The notes below the pieces were generated by a model, which saw only the letters and a list, made by a program, of their open reading frames with translations, was not told the DNA's origin and searched no databases. The position numbers were made by a program, and so were the translations under genes. Below are positions 16,404 through 24,703 of a stretch of 64,000 nt of DNA, in pieces. This stretch comes from Breoghania sp. (GTDB lineage: Bacteria > Pseudomonadota > Alphaproteobacteria > Rhizobiales > Stappiaceae). Location: positions 3,162,001 to 3,226,000 of the forward strand of contig NZ_OY771475.1 in assembly GCF_963674635.1 (NCBI RefSeq). Reading direction: 5' to 3'. Numbering within the stretch: position 1 is the first letter of the stretch; every line of letters starts with the position of its first letter.

Positions 16404-17750
16404 ATGCCTCAGATTCAGGGCCCGCAGGCGAGGCGCGACCATGCGCGGCCTGCGGGCCTTTTCGTTTTCATGGCGCTTCTTGCGGGCAGCCTCCCGGTGG
16501 CCGGGAGCCAGCCGGCGGGCGCGCACATGACCAAGGACGGCAGGGCGGCACAGGTGAGCGGGTTCAACGACAGAAACGGGCAGGCTGACGGCGTTCCTTC
16601 AAAGGCGACGCCAAGGTCGAAACCTGTTTCCGGCGGCACCTGTTCTTCCAGGACGATCGCGTTCGAATGCCTGTCCGGGTGGGCGAGCGACGACCATCTC
16701 GCGGCGCTGAAGGTGTTCGTCGAGGACTGCGACACCGGGCTTGAGCGCATGGCCGCATGGACCGGGAAGCTGGGCGTTTCAGGGGCCGATCTCGCGGCCC
16801 TGTGCAAGACGGCGCGCGCCGTTGCGCCCACAAAGCCAGCGGCCAGGGCCTTCTTTGAGGAGAATTTCGTGCCCGTGCGGCTGGGAGAGCCGGGCTTCGT
16901 GACCGGCTATTTCGAGCCTGCGGTGGCAGGAAGCCGGGTGCGCAGCGCACGGTTCTCGGTTCCCCTCTACGCAAGGCCTGACGATCTGGTCGCCGTTGAC
17001 GCGAACCGGCGCGCCGCCGCGCGCAAGGCCGGGCTTTCCCGCGACACCGCCTTTGCCCGCCTGACCGGCGACGGCGCCCTTGTCGCCTATCCCGCGCGCG
17101 CCGACATCGAGGCGGGCGCGCTTGCCGGTCGCGGTCTTGAAATCGCCTTCGTGGAAAGCCCGCTCGACGCCTTCTTCATCCATATTCAGGGCTCCGCCCG
17201 CCTCCGTCTGCCCGATGGCAGCCTCATGCGGCTCGCCTATGCGGCCAAGAACGGCCAGCCCTATACGGCCATTGGCGGCATTCTCATCGCGCGGGGCGAG
17301 ATTTCGCGCGAGGCCATGAGCATGGAGACCCTGCGCGCATGGCTGGAAGCGCACCCGGAGGAGGCAAAAGCGCTGATGGCGCAGAACCGCTCCTTCATCT
17401 TCTTTCGCGAGATCACGGCAAGCGAAGGCCAGGGGCCGGTAGGGGCGGCGGGGGTTTCGCTTTCACCGGGTCGCTCGCTGGCCGTCGACAGGAAACTCCA
17501 TGCCTTCGGTACGCCGATCTTCGTGGAGGCCGATCTGCCTGAGCGCGCGGGCGGTGCCTTTTCCCGTCTGATGATCGCGCAGGACACCGGATCGGCCATC
17601 GTGGGGCCTGCGCGCGGCGACATCTTTTTCGGAACCGGCGAGGAGGCCGGGCAGATTGCCGGTGAAATCCGCCATGCGGCGCGGTTCACGGTGCTGGCGC
17701 CGCGCGGCTCGCGGCTTGCGCGCACTGCGCGTGGGGAGATCGCACAGTGA
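16404..17750 (+). CDS. mltA: membrane-bound lytic murein transglycosylase A
   Basis: Predicted to cleave peptidoglycan glycan strands to 1,6-anhydromuropeptides. The 448-residue protein has an N-terminal hydrophobic segment consistent with a signal peptide (GLFVFMALLAGSLPVAG, about 19-35). The MltA barrel region includes GYFEPAVAGSR and HIQGSARLRLPDG, and the C-terminal 3D domain holds MIAQDTGSAIVGPARGDIFF with the conserved aspartates of the active site. No lipobox Cys is obvious, so it may be soluble in the periplasm. The start is tightly placed after the Tim44-like gene, and its GTGA stop overlaps the start of the Smr gene. Confidence 0.95.
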   Translation: MPQIQGPQARRDHARPAGLFVFMALLAGSLPVAGSQPAGAHMTKDGRAAQVSGFNDRNGQADGVPSKATPRSKPVSGGTCSSRTIAFECLSGWASDDHLAALKVFVEDCDTGLERMAAWTGKLGVSGADLAALCKTARAVAPTKPAARAFFEENFVPVRLGEPGFVTGYFEPAVAGSRVRSARFSVPLYARPDDLVAVDANRRAAARKAGLSRDTAFARLTGDGALVAYPARADIEAGALAGRGLEIAFVESPLDAFFIHIQGSARLRLPDGSLMRLAYAAKNGQPYTAIGGILIARGEISREAMSMETLRAWLEAHPEEAKALMAQNRSFIFFREITASEGQGPVGAAGVSLSPGRSLAVDRKLHAFGTPIFVEADLPERAGGAFSRLMIAQDTGSAIVGPARGDIFFGTGEEAGQIAGEIRHAARFTVLAPRGSRLARTARGEIAQ

Positions 17751-18316
17751 GCAAGGGCGGGAAACGCGGACGTCCGCTCTCTCCGGAGGAAAAGCACCTG
17801 TGGCAGCAGGTGACCCGCACGCTGACGCCGCTGCCCGGACGCAGCCTGCCCCGGGACGATGCGGAGGCGCCCAAGGCACCGGCTGCGCCGGAACCGGAAG
17901 AAAAATCCGCCATCAAGCGCACGCAAGTCTCCGCCGCAGCCCTCAGGCCGCCGCCCAGCGTTCCCGCGCTTGCGCCGCTCGATCGCCGCATGCGCCAGAA
18001 GGTGGCGCGCGGCAAGACGGATATCGATGCGCGCATCGACCTTCACGGCATGACACAGGATCGCGCCTTCGGCCAGCTGCGCATGTTCCTCGCCAACGCC
18101 CAGCTCCACCGGATGCGGCTTGTGCTGGTGATCACCGGCAAGGGCGGCGGGCAGGGCAAGGGCGAAGGCGTGCTCAGGCGTATGGTTCCGCTTTGGCTGG
18201 AACGCCCGGAATTCCGCACCATGGTGATCGGTTTCGAACAGGCCCATGTGGGCCATGGGGGCGCAGGCGCGCTCTATGTCCGCATCCGGCGGGCGGATCG
18301 CGGAGGCAGGCGATGA
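17747..18316 (+). CDS. Smr (MutS2 C-terminal-like) domain protein
   Basis: The 189-residue protein has a basic N-terminus, a Pro/Ala linker, and a C-terminal Smr domain (about residues 95-185) with DLHGMTQDRAF, LVITGKGGG and GAGALYVRIRR, the expected motifs of this nuclease-like fold. Smr proteins act on DNA or RNA; the target here is unknown. It begins with GTG at 17747 overlapping the mltA stop by four bases, and its own stop overlaps the ATG of the next gene at 18313. The mltA-Smr-XRE trio is conserved in many alphaproteobacteria, which suggests shared transcription more than shared function. Confidence 0.92.
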   Translation: MSKGGKRGRPLSPEEKHLWQQVTRTLTPLPGRSLPRDDAEAPKAPAAPEPEEKSAIKRTQVSAAALRPPPSVPALAPLDRRMRQKVARGKTDIDARIDLHGMTQDRAFGQLRMFLANAQLHRMRLVLVITGKGGGQGKGEGVLRRMVPLWLERPEFRTMVIGFEQAHVGHGGAGALYVRIRRADRGGRR

Positions 18317-18684
18317 CCCCGTTCGGCGCGAAGCTGCGCGACATGCGCCGCAAACGCGGCATCACGCTGAAGGAAATGGCGGCGACCCTTCAGGTCTCCA
18401 GCGCCTATCTTTCCGCACTGGAACACGGAAAGCGCGGCCGCCCGACATGGTTCATGGTCCAGCGGATCATCACGTTCTTCAACGTGATCTGGGACGAGGC
18501 GGAGGAATTGCAGCGCCTTGCCGAGGTCTCCGATCCGCGCATCACGGTGGACACGGCGGGCCTTGAGCCGGAAGCAACCGAGCTTGCCAACCTACTGGCG
18601 GCCAAGGTGGGCGGGCTTTCAAAGGAAAGCCTGAACCACCTCATCCACCAGCTTCGCGTGGTCGCCTCAAAGGACGGGGTGTGA
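18313..18684 (+). CDS. XRE-family helix-turn-helix regulator
   Basis: The 123-residue protein starts with an XRE-type helix-turn-helix (about residues 3-62), with GITLKEMAATLQVSSAYLSA as the helix-turn-helix core followed by EHGKRGRPTW. The remaining half is helical and may dimerise. The start at 18313 overlaps the Smr stop and has GGAGGCAGG upstream; a longer frame from 17656 is a shadow of the Smr gene. It is the last gene of a translationally coupled set with mltA and Smr, so it is not an obvious local repressor; its targets are unknown. Confidence 0.93.
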   Translation: MTPFGAKLRDMRRKRGITLKEMAATLQVSSAYLSALEHGKRGRPTWFMVQRIITFFNVIWDEAEELQRLAEVSDPRITVDTAGLEPEATELANLLAAKVGGLSKESLNHLIHQLRVVASKDGV

Positions 18685-18730
18685 CGGGAAAGAGCCCGCG
18701 AACGGCCTCTGGCGTCGGGAGGCGGGGCGC

Positions 18731-19438
18731 CTAGAGCGCCGCTTCGATTTCCGCAACCACCGCTTCCGCCGCCGCACGACGATCCGTGGCCCCGGTGATC
18801 GGACGACCGCAGACGATAAAGTCCGCGCCCGCGCGGATCGCGTCGCCCGGCGTCTTGATGCGCTTCTGGTCATCGGCGGAAGAGCCCGCGGGCCGCACCC
18901 CCGGTGTGACCAGCACCATGTCGGGACCGGCCAGTTCGCGCAAGGCGCTCGCCTCGTGGGCGGAGCAGACAAGGCCGCCCATGCCCGCCGCGCGCGCGGC
19001 AATGGCGCGCGACTTCACCAGTTCCGCCGCAGCGCCTGCATAGCCGGCCGCCTTCACGTCCTCGTCGTCCATGGAGGTGAGAACCGTGACCCCCAACAGG
19101 CACAGATCCGCACCCTCAAGACCGGCGACGGCTGCGCGCATGGTGCGCGGATAGGCGTGGATCGTGACGAAGGTCATGCCCATCTTCACGATGTTGCGTA
19201 CCGCTTGCGTGACGGTGTTGTCGATGTCGAGCAGCTTCACGTCGAGAAAGACCTTGTGGCCTTCGCGCGCCAGCTCCTGCGCGAAGTCGAGGCCGCCAGC
19301 GAACTGGAGCTGCATGCCGACCTTGTAGACGCCGACGACCCCCTTCGTCTCCTCGACGATGGCGCGGGCCTCCGCGACCGTGGGCACGTCGAGCGGAAGG
19401 ATCAGCCGGTCGGTCGCATTCCGGGGTTTGAAAGACAT
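18731..19438 (-). CDS. pyrF: orotidine 5'-phosphate decarboxylase
   Basis: Catalyses the last step of UMP synthesis. The 235-residue TIM-barrel protein carries the active-site signature LDVKLLDIDNTV (Lys and Asp residues of the decarboxylase site), the entry strand RLILPLDVP, and the phosphate-binding TPGVRPAG and FIVCGRPITGA segments. The start at 19438 has GAGGAG eight bases upstream. An alternative ATG at 19471 and the 19585 frame have weaker support. The gene is convergent with the XRE gene and divergent from hisB. Confidence 0.96.
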   Translation of the reverse strand: MSFKPRNATDRLILPLDVPTVAEARAIVEETKGVVGVYKVGMQLQFAGGLDFAQELAREGHKVFLDVKLLDIDNTVTQAVRNIVKMGMTFVTIHAYPRTMRAAVAGLEGADLCLLGVTVLTSMDDEDVKAAGYAGAAAELVKSRAIAARAAGMGGLVCSAHEASALRELAGPDMVLVTPGVRPAGSSADDQKRIKTPGDAIRAGADFIVCGRPITGATDRRAAAEAVVAEIEAAL

Positions 19439-19665
19439 CGGCAGGCTCCTCGAATCGGTGTTCGCGCCCATGGTTAGTCCATCTGAGCGGATGAGGGAAT
19501 CGTTGCGACAGATTATAGAAAGCGCGGCCTGAAGAGGGACGAAATCCTGCGTCCTCGCTGCCGACTTGGCAAAAGCCGCGCTCACGAAACGGCAATGGCT
19601 ATTTTCTCTGGCTCGCTCGGCTGCTAAGAAGCCCCGTTCCTCGCATTCTGAAGGATGGAAATCGC

Positions 19666-20259
19666 ATGCGCTCCGCCTCGATCACGCGCACCACCAAGGA
19701 AACCGACATTCAGGTCTCCGTCGCTCTCGACGGAACCGGGTCCTACGATGTGGAGACCGGCATCGGTTTCTTCGATCACATGCTGGAGCAACTCGCCCGG
19801 CATTCGCTGATCGACATCACCGTGCGGGCGGCGGGCGACACGCATATCGATTTCCACCACACGACCGAGGACGTCGGGATCGCGCTCGGCCAGGCGCTGC
19901 GCCAGGCGCTGGGCGACATGGCGGGCGTGACGCGCTATGCCGACGTGCACCTGCCGATGGACGAAGCGATGACGCGCTGCGCCATCGATGTCTCCGGCCG
20001 CCCCTTCCTGGTGTGGCAGGTGGACTTCTCCCGCGACAAGATCGGCGAATTCGACACCGAGCTTTTCGAGGAGTTCTTCCGCGCCTTCGCGATGAATGCC
20101 GGGATCACCCTGCATGTCGCCAATCTCTATGGCACCAACTGCCATCACATCGCGGAAACCTGCTTCAAGGCGGTGGCGCGCGCGTTGCGGGTCGCCATTG
20201 CGCACGATCCGCGCCAGGGTGCGCGCGTGCCGTCGACCAAGGGCCGTCTGGGAGACTGA
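19666..20259 (+). CDS. hisB: imidazoleglycerol-phosphate dehydratase
   Basis: Monofunctional HisB of 197 residues (no histidinol-phosphatase fusion), dehydrating imidazoleglycerol phosphate in histidine synthesis. Metal-binding signatures are present: GIGFFDHMLEQLARH, IDFHHTTEDVGIALG and TNCHHIAETCFKA. The start at 19666 follows AAGGA. It opens the run hisB-DUF2628-hisH-hisA-hisF-hisE-coaA; the four-base gap to the next gene indicates one transcript. The upstream region 19586-19665 should hold the promoter. Confidence 0.97.
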   Translation: MRSASITRTTKETDIQVSVALDGTGSYDVETGIGFFDHMLEQLARHSLIDITVRAAGDTHIDFHHTTEDVGIALGQALRQALGDMAGVTRYADVHLPMDEAMTRCAIDVSGRPFLVWQVDFSRDKIGEFDTELFEEFFRAFAMNAGITLHVANLYGTNCHHIAETCFKAVARALRVAIAHDPRQGARVPSTKGRLGD

Positions 20260-20263
20260 CGCG

Positions 20264-20803
20264 ATGACCGTTTACATGGTGATGGCGCCGCCGCCGTCAC
20301 GCGATCTCGCCAGCGATGCGGAAGACATGGTCTTCATCAAGGAAGGCTTCTGCTGGCCTGCTTTCTTCTTCTCCGCACCCTGGCTGGTGTTCCGCGGGCT
20401 GTGGCTGGTGCTGTTCGGCTATCTGATCGCGGCCATCGTCGTGGCGGGCGTCGCCAACGTGATCGGCGGCTATGCGCCGACGGCCGTCGGCATTGCCTTT
20501 GCAATCCTGTTCGCGCTGGAAGCCAATTCCCTGCGCCGCTGGACGCTTGAGCGGCGCGGCTGGGATTTCGTCGGCCTCGTCGCAGGCGAAAACCGCGACA
20601 CCTGCGAAGCGCGCTTTTTCGCCAAGTGGGCGCCGCATGTGGATCACGCGGCGCGACCCAAGCCAGGCGCGGCCCCGGCGGCTGCCGCCACGCCCGACGC
20701 GCACGGCGCGCGCGCCGGCGTTGCGCAGACCGGCGCAACAACCCTTCGCCCGTCCACCCCGTCAGACGCGGTGATCGGGCTCTTTCCGGAGGCCACACGA
20801 TGA
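20264..20803 (+). CDS. DUF2628 membrane protein within the histidine operon
   Basis: The 179-residue protein has two or three membrane helices (about residues 27-85, GFCWPAFFFSAPWLVFRGLW then GYLIAAIVVAGVANVIGGY and AVGIAFAILFALEANSL), a hydrophilic segment with ARFFAKWAPHV, and a low-complexity Ala/Pro/Thr tail. It matches the DUF2628 layout. Its function is unknown. In Hyphomicrobiales this type of gene is commonly inserted between hisB and hisH, as here, so the position is conserved, though no role in histidine synthesis has been shown. The start at 20264 lies four bases after hisB; the stop overlaps the hisH ATG. Confidence 0.9.
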   Translation: MTVYMVMAPPPSRDLASDAEDMVFIKEGFCWPAFFFSAPWLVFRGLWLVLFGYLIAAIVVAGVANVIGGYAPTAVGIAFAILFALEANSLRRWTLERRGWDFVGLVAGENRDTCEARFFAKWAPHVDHAARPKPGAAPAAAATPDAHGARAGVAQTGATTLRPSTPSDAVIGLFPEATR

Positions 20804-21459
20804 GTGTCGCCATTATCGATTACGGGTCCGGCAACCTGCATTCCGCGACCAAGGCCTTTGAGCGCGCCGCGCGCGACAACGGGCTCGACACCGAGATCCT
20901 CCTGACCGACGATCCGGATGTGGTGGCGAAGGCCGACCGCGTGGTGCTTCCCGGCGTCGGCGCCTTCGCCGATTGCCGCCGCGGGCTGGCGGCTGTTTCC
21001 GGCATGGACGAGGCGCTGGCGGACGCCGTCATCGCCAAGGGCCGCCCCTTTCTCGGCATCTGCGTCGGCATGCAGCTGATGGCGGAGCGCGGGCTGGAAT
21101 ATGAGACAAGCCAGGGGCTTGGCTGGATTGCGGGCGACGTCGTGCAGATGAAGCTTGCCGATCCCGCGCTCAAGATCCCGCATATGGGCTGGAACACGAT
21201 CAATGTTCCGGCCTCGGGTGCGGTTCACCCGCTGCTCGACGGCATCGCGACGGGTTCTGACGGGCGGCACGCCTATTTTGTCCATTCCTACCATCTGGCC
21301 GCGACGCGCCCGGAGGAGGTGGTGGCAACGTTCGATTATGGCGGGACGTTCACCGCAATGGTCGGGCGCGACAACATGGTGGGCACCCAGTTCCATCCCG
21401 AAAAGAGCCAGCATCTGGGCCTCGCCCTGATCGCCAATTTCCTGAAATGGAAGCCGTGA
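20800..21459 (+). CDS. hisH: imidazole glycerol phosphate synthase, glutaminase subunit
   Basis: The 219-residue class-I glutamine amidotransferase supplies ammonia to HisF. The nucleophile elbow is LGICVGMQLMAERG (Cys), and the His/Glu pair is in FHPEKSQ. The oxyanion-strand PGVGAF segment lies near residue 50. The ATG at 20800 overlaps the DUF2628 stop (ATGA) with GGAGG upstream. It lies 43 bases before hisA and is separated from its partner hisF by hisA, the usual alphaproteobacterial order. Confidence 0.97.
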   Translation: MSVAIIDYGSGNLHSATKAFERAARDNGLDTEILLTDDPDVVAKADRVVLPGVGAFADCRRGLAAVSGMDEALADAVIAKGRPFLGICVGMQLMAERGLEYETSQGLGWIAGDVVQMKLADPALKIPHMGWNTINVPASGAVHPLLDGIATGSDGRHAYFVHSYHLAATRPEEVVATFDYGGTFTAMVGRDNMVGTQFHPEKSQHLGLALIANFLKWKP

Positions 21460-21502
21460 GGGGCGAGATGCCCCCGGTTTCCCGCACAATGCGGACCCGT
21501 TC

Positions 21503-22240
21503 ATGATCCTCTTTCCCGCGATCGACCTCAAGGGCGGCCAGTGCGTGCGCCTGAAGCTTGGCGACATGGCGCAGGCCACCGTCTTCAACGACGACCCCGG
21601 TGCACAGGCCCGCGCCTTTCAGGACCAGGGCTTCGAGTGGCTGCATGTGGTCGATCTTGACGGCGCCTTTGCCGGTGAAAGCCGCAATGGTGAGGCGGTG
21701 GATTCCATTCTCGCCTCCACCACCAATCCCGTGCAGCTTGGCGGCGGCATCCGCACCATGGAGCAGATCGACGCCTGGCTGGCAAAAGGCATCCGCCGGG
21801 TGATCCTTGGCACGGTGGCCGTGCGGGATCCGGACCTCGTCAAGGCGGCCTGCAAGGCCCATCCGGGCCGCATTGCGGTGGGCATCGACGCCAAGGGCGG
21901 CAAGGTGGCGGTGGAAGGCTGGGCGGAAACGTCGGAGCTTACCGCCGTCGATCTGGCGAAACAGTTCGAGGATGCGGGCGTTTCCGCCATCATCTACACC
22001 GATATCGACCGTGACGGCGTCTTGAAGGGGCTCAACATCCCCTCCACGCTGGAACTGGCCGAAGCCGTTTCCATTCCCGTCATCGCCTCGGGCGGTCTCG
22101 CCTCCATCGAGGATGTGAAGCGGCTTCTGGATCCCGACTGCGCCCGCCTTGAAGGGGCGATTTCCGGCCGGGCGCTTTATGACGGCCGCCTCGATCCGGC
22201 GGAAGCCCAGGCGCTGATCAAGGCCGCGCGAGGAAACTGA
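21503..22240 (+). CDS. hisA: phosphoribosylformimino-5-aminoimidazole carboxamide ribotide isomerase
   Basis: The 245-residue beta/alpha barrel isomerises ProFAR to PRFAR. The start MILFPAIDLKGGQCVRL carries the catalytic Asp, GGGIRTMEQI is the first phosphate loop region, IYTDIDRDGVLKG holds the second catalytic Asp, and ASGGLASIEDV is the other phosphate loop. It is paired with hisF two bases downstream. Confidence 0.97.
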   Translation: MILFPAIDLKGGQCVRLKLGDMAQATVFNDDPGAQARAFQDQGFEWLHVVDLDGAFAGESRNGEAVDSILASTTNPVQLGGGIRTMEQIDAWLAKGIRRVILGTVAVRDPDLVKAACKAHPGRIAVGIDAKGGKVAVEGWAETSELTAVDLAKQFEDAGVSAIIYTDIDRDGVLKGLNIPSTLELAEAVSIPVIASGGLASIEDVKRLLDPDCARLEGAISGRALYDGRLDPAEAQALIKAARGN

Positions 22241-22242
22241 CC

Positions 22243-23037
22243 ATGCTCAAAGCCCGCGTTATCCCGTGTCTCGACGTGAAGGACGGACGTGTCGTCAAGG
22301 GCGTCAACTTCGTCGATCTGATCGATGCCGGCGATCCGGTGGAGGCTGCAAAGGCCTATGATGCCGCCGGTGCCGATGAGCTGTGCTTCCTCGACATCAC
22401 CGCCAGCCACGAGGACCGGGGCATTCTTCTCGACGTGGTGCAGCGCACCGCCGAACAGTGCTTCATGCCGGTGACGGTGGGCGGCGGCGTGCGCACGGTG
22501 GAAGATATCCGCGCGCTCCTGAAGGCAGGCGCGGACAAGGCCTCCATCATGACGGCCGCGGTCAATGACCGGCAATTCGTGCGCCGGGCGGCGGAGAAAT
22601 TCGGCAACCAGTGCATTGTCGTGGCCATCGACGCCAAGCGGGTCACCGAGCCGGGGGCAGAAGCCCCGCGCTGGGAGATCTTCACCCATGGCGGACGCAA
22701 GCCCACGGGCATCGATGCGGTGGAATATGCCCAGGAAGTGGTGGAGCTGGGCGCAGGCGAGCTGCTGCTCACCTCCATGGATCGCGACGGTACCAAGATC
22801 GGCTTCGACATAGAGCTGACCCGCACCATCGCGGATTCCGTTCCCGTGCCGGTGATCGCGTCCGGCGGCGTCGGCACGCTCGATCACATGGTGGAAGGCA
22901 TCCGCGACGGACACGCCACGGCGGTGCTGGCGGCCTCGATCTTCCACTTCGGGACCTATACGATCGGCGAAGCAAAACGCTACATGGCGGACGCGGGAAT
23001 TCCGATGCGCCTCGACGCCGACAGAGAATTATCCTAA
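22243..23037 (+). CDS. hisF: imidazole glycerol phosphate synthase, cyclase subunit
   Basis: The 264-residue barrel closes the imidazole ring using ammonia from HisH. Signatures include MLKARVIPCLDVKDGRVVKG with the catalytic Asp, GGGVRTVEDIRALL, LLTSMDRDGTKIGFD with the second Asp, and ASGGVGTLDHM. The start at 22243 has GAGGAAAC upstream, only two bases after the hisA stop. It is a paralogue of hisA, as expected. Confidence 0.97.
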   Translation: MLKARVIPCLDVKDGRVVKGVNFVDLIDAGDPVEAAKAYDAAGADELCFLDITASHEDRGILLDVVQRTAEQCFMPVTVGGGVRTVEDIRALLKAGADKASIMTAAVNDRQFVRRAAEKFGNQCIVVAIDAKRVTEPGAEAPRWEIFTHGGRKPTGIDAVEYAQEVVELGAGELLLTSMDRDGTKIGFDIELTRTIADSVPVPVIASGGVGTLDHMVEGIRDGHATAVLAASIFHFGTYTIGEAKRYMADAGIPMRLDADRELS

Positions 23038-23129
23038 AGGACGCCTCGCAAGCGCTCGGGTAGGGGTTTATGACCATGGGTCAGGCACCCGGCCCGCAAC
23101 GCATGACGGCGAATTGACCAGGGCCAGCC

Positions 23130-23453
23130 ATGTCGACTTTTACGCTGAACGATCTCGCCCGCATCGTGGCGACGCGCGCGCATTCGGGGGATCCGGGCTC
23201 CTACACCGCCAAGCTGATGGCAAAGGGCGTTTCGAAATGCGCCCAGAAGCTGGGCGAGGAAGCCGTGGAAACGGCGATCGCGGCGGTTGAAGGCGACAGG
23301 GACGGGGTCGCCAGCGAGGCGGCTGACCTGCTGTATCACCTTTGCGTCCTTCTGGAAGCGAGCAACGTGCCTCTTGACGAGGTCATGGAGAAACTCGCAG
23401 GACGTACGGGACAGACGGGTCTGGAGGAGAAGGCGTCGCGCAAGGCCGAGTAA
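23130..23453 (+). CDS. hisE: phosphoribosyl-ATP pyrophosphatase
   Basis: The 107-residue protein hydrolyses phosphoribosyl-ATP in step two of histidine synthesis. It has the all-alpha MazG-like fold with KLGEEAVETAIAAVEGD and EAADLLYHLCVLLE holding the metal-binding acidic residues. It is a stand-alone HisE (no HisI fusion). The gap of 92 bases after hisF is larger than between other his genes, so it may have its own minor promoter. Confidence 0.96.
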   Translation: MSTFTLNDLARIVATRAHSGDPGSYTAKLMAKGVSKCAQKLGEEAVETAIAAVEGDRDGVASEAADLLYHLCVLLEASNVPLDEVMEKLAGRTGQTGLEEKASRKAE

Positions 23454-23617
23454 ACGGGACTTGCATGACGCGACGAGGATTGCCGGCATCTTGTCGCCGG
23501 CCGCGGATCGACCCTCTGGCCGATCTCACGGTTCTTCCGGAAGGACAGCGCATGCGCTGCGGTTGGGCCTGAACTGCAGGATCGGGTTGGAGCGCGCCGG
23601 ATTGGCGCGGTGATTGT

Positions 23618-24571
23618 ATGGACGAGATTTTTCCGGCGGAGCTTTCGCCTTACAGGACCTTTTCCGAAGCCGAGTGGGCGGGCCTTCGCGCCGATACGCC
23701 CATGACGCTGAGCGAGGAGGAGGTGGTTCGTCTACAGAGCCTCAACGACCCGGTGTCGCTGGCGCAGGTGGAGAGCATCTACCTGCCGCTGTCGCGCCTG
23801 CTCTCCTTTTACGTGGAGGCGATGCAACATGTGCATCTGGCCTCCAACCGCTTTCTCGGCAGCCGCGACACGATGGTGCCCTATCTCATCGGTGTGGCGG
23901 GCTCCGTTGCGGTCGGCAAATCCACCACCGCGCGCCTGTTGCAGGCGCTTCTGGCGCGCTGGCCGGCCAGCCCCAAGGTGGATCTGATCACCACGGATGG
24001 CTTTCTCTATCCCAACGCCACCCTTGAGCGCGACGGCCTGATGCGCCGCAAGGGCTTTCCGGAAAGCTACGACCTGCCGGAGCTGCTGCGGTTCCTGTCC
24101 GAGATCAAGGCCGGACGCCGCAATGTGCGCGCCCCCGTCTATTCCCATTTCTATTACGATGTGATGCCGGGCCAGTCGGTCTATATCGACCGGCCGGACA
24201 TCCTGATCGTGGAAGGGTTGAACGTGCTGCAGACATCAAAGCTGCCGCGCGACGGCAAGGCCGTGCCTTACGTGTCCGACTTCTTCGACTTCTCCGTCTA
24301 TATCGACGCGGATATCCCGGTTCTGCACAACTGGTACGTGGAACGGTTCATGCGGCTGCGCGAAACCGCTTTCCGCGACGAAGGCTCCTACTTCCACAAA
24401 TATTCCAAGATCAGCGACAGGGACGCCCTGGAGATCGCGCACGATCTTTGGACCAATATCAACCTGGAAAACCTGGTCGAGAACATCCTGCCCACCCGTC
24501 CGCGCGCCGACCTGGTGTTGACCAAGGCAGCCAATCACACCATCGAGCGGGTGGCGCTGCGCAAGATCTGA
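23618..24571 (+). CDS. coaA: pantothenate kinase, type I
   Basis: Phosphorylates pantothenate, the committed step of coenzyme A synthesis. The 317-residue protein has the P-loop GVAGSVAVGKSTTARLLQ near residue 92, followed by VDLITTDGFLYPN and the RKGFPESYDLPEL segment typical of CoaA. The family is usually feedback-inhibited by CoA. The gene follows hisE after 164 bases, an arrangement common in Hyphomicrobiales. It is ended by a strong bidirectional terminator at 24642-24674. Confidence 0.97.
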   Translation: MDEIFPAELSPYRTFSEAEWAGLRADTPMTLSEEEVVRLQSLNDPVSLAQVESIYLPLSRLLSFYVEAMQHVHLASNRFLGSRDTMVPYLIGVAGSVAVGKSTTARLLQALLARWPASPKVDLITTDGFLYPNATLERDGLMRRKGFPESYDLPELLRFLSEIKAGRRNVRAPVYSHFYYDVMPGQSVYIDRPDILIVEGLNVLQTSKLPRDGKAVPYVSDFFDFSVYIDADIPVLHNWYVERFMRLRETAFRDEGSYFHKYSKISDRDALEIAHDLWTNINLENLVENILPTRPRADLVLTKAANHTIERVALRKI

Positions 24572-24606
24572 GACGCCGCGCGGCGGGCAAGCGCAGGGCG
24601 CGCGCC

Positions 24607-24630
24607 AGCGGGCAGCGGGCAGCGGGCAGC
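24607..24630 (+). repeat. short 7-base tandem repeat
   Basis: The unit AGCGGGC is repeated three times and a fourth copy is partial. It lies in the 3' region between the coaA stop and the shared terminator. Confidence 0.7.
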
Positions 24631-24641
24631 GCAAAGATAAA

Positions 24642-24674
24642 AAAGACCCGCCGGTTTCGTTCCGGCGGGTCTTT
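24642..24674. terminator. bidirectional terminator between coaA and the first chemoreceptor gene
   Basis: A 13-base perfect stem, AAAGACCCGCCGG with CCGGCGGGTCTTT, encloses a seven-base loop. It has an A run on one side and T on the other, and lies between the 3' ends of convergent genes. Confidence 0.9.
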
Positions 24675-24703
24675 CGCGATTTCAGGGACAGCTGTGGGGC
24701 CGT

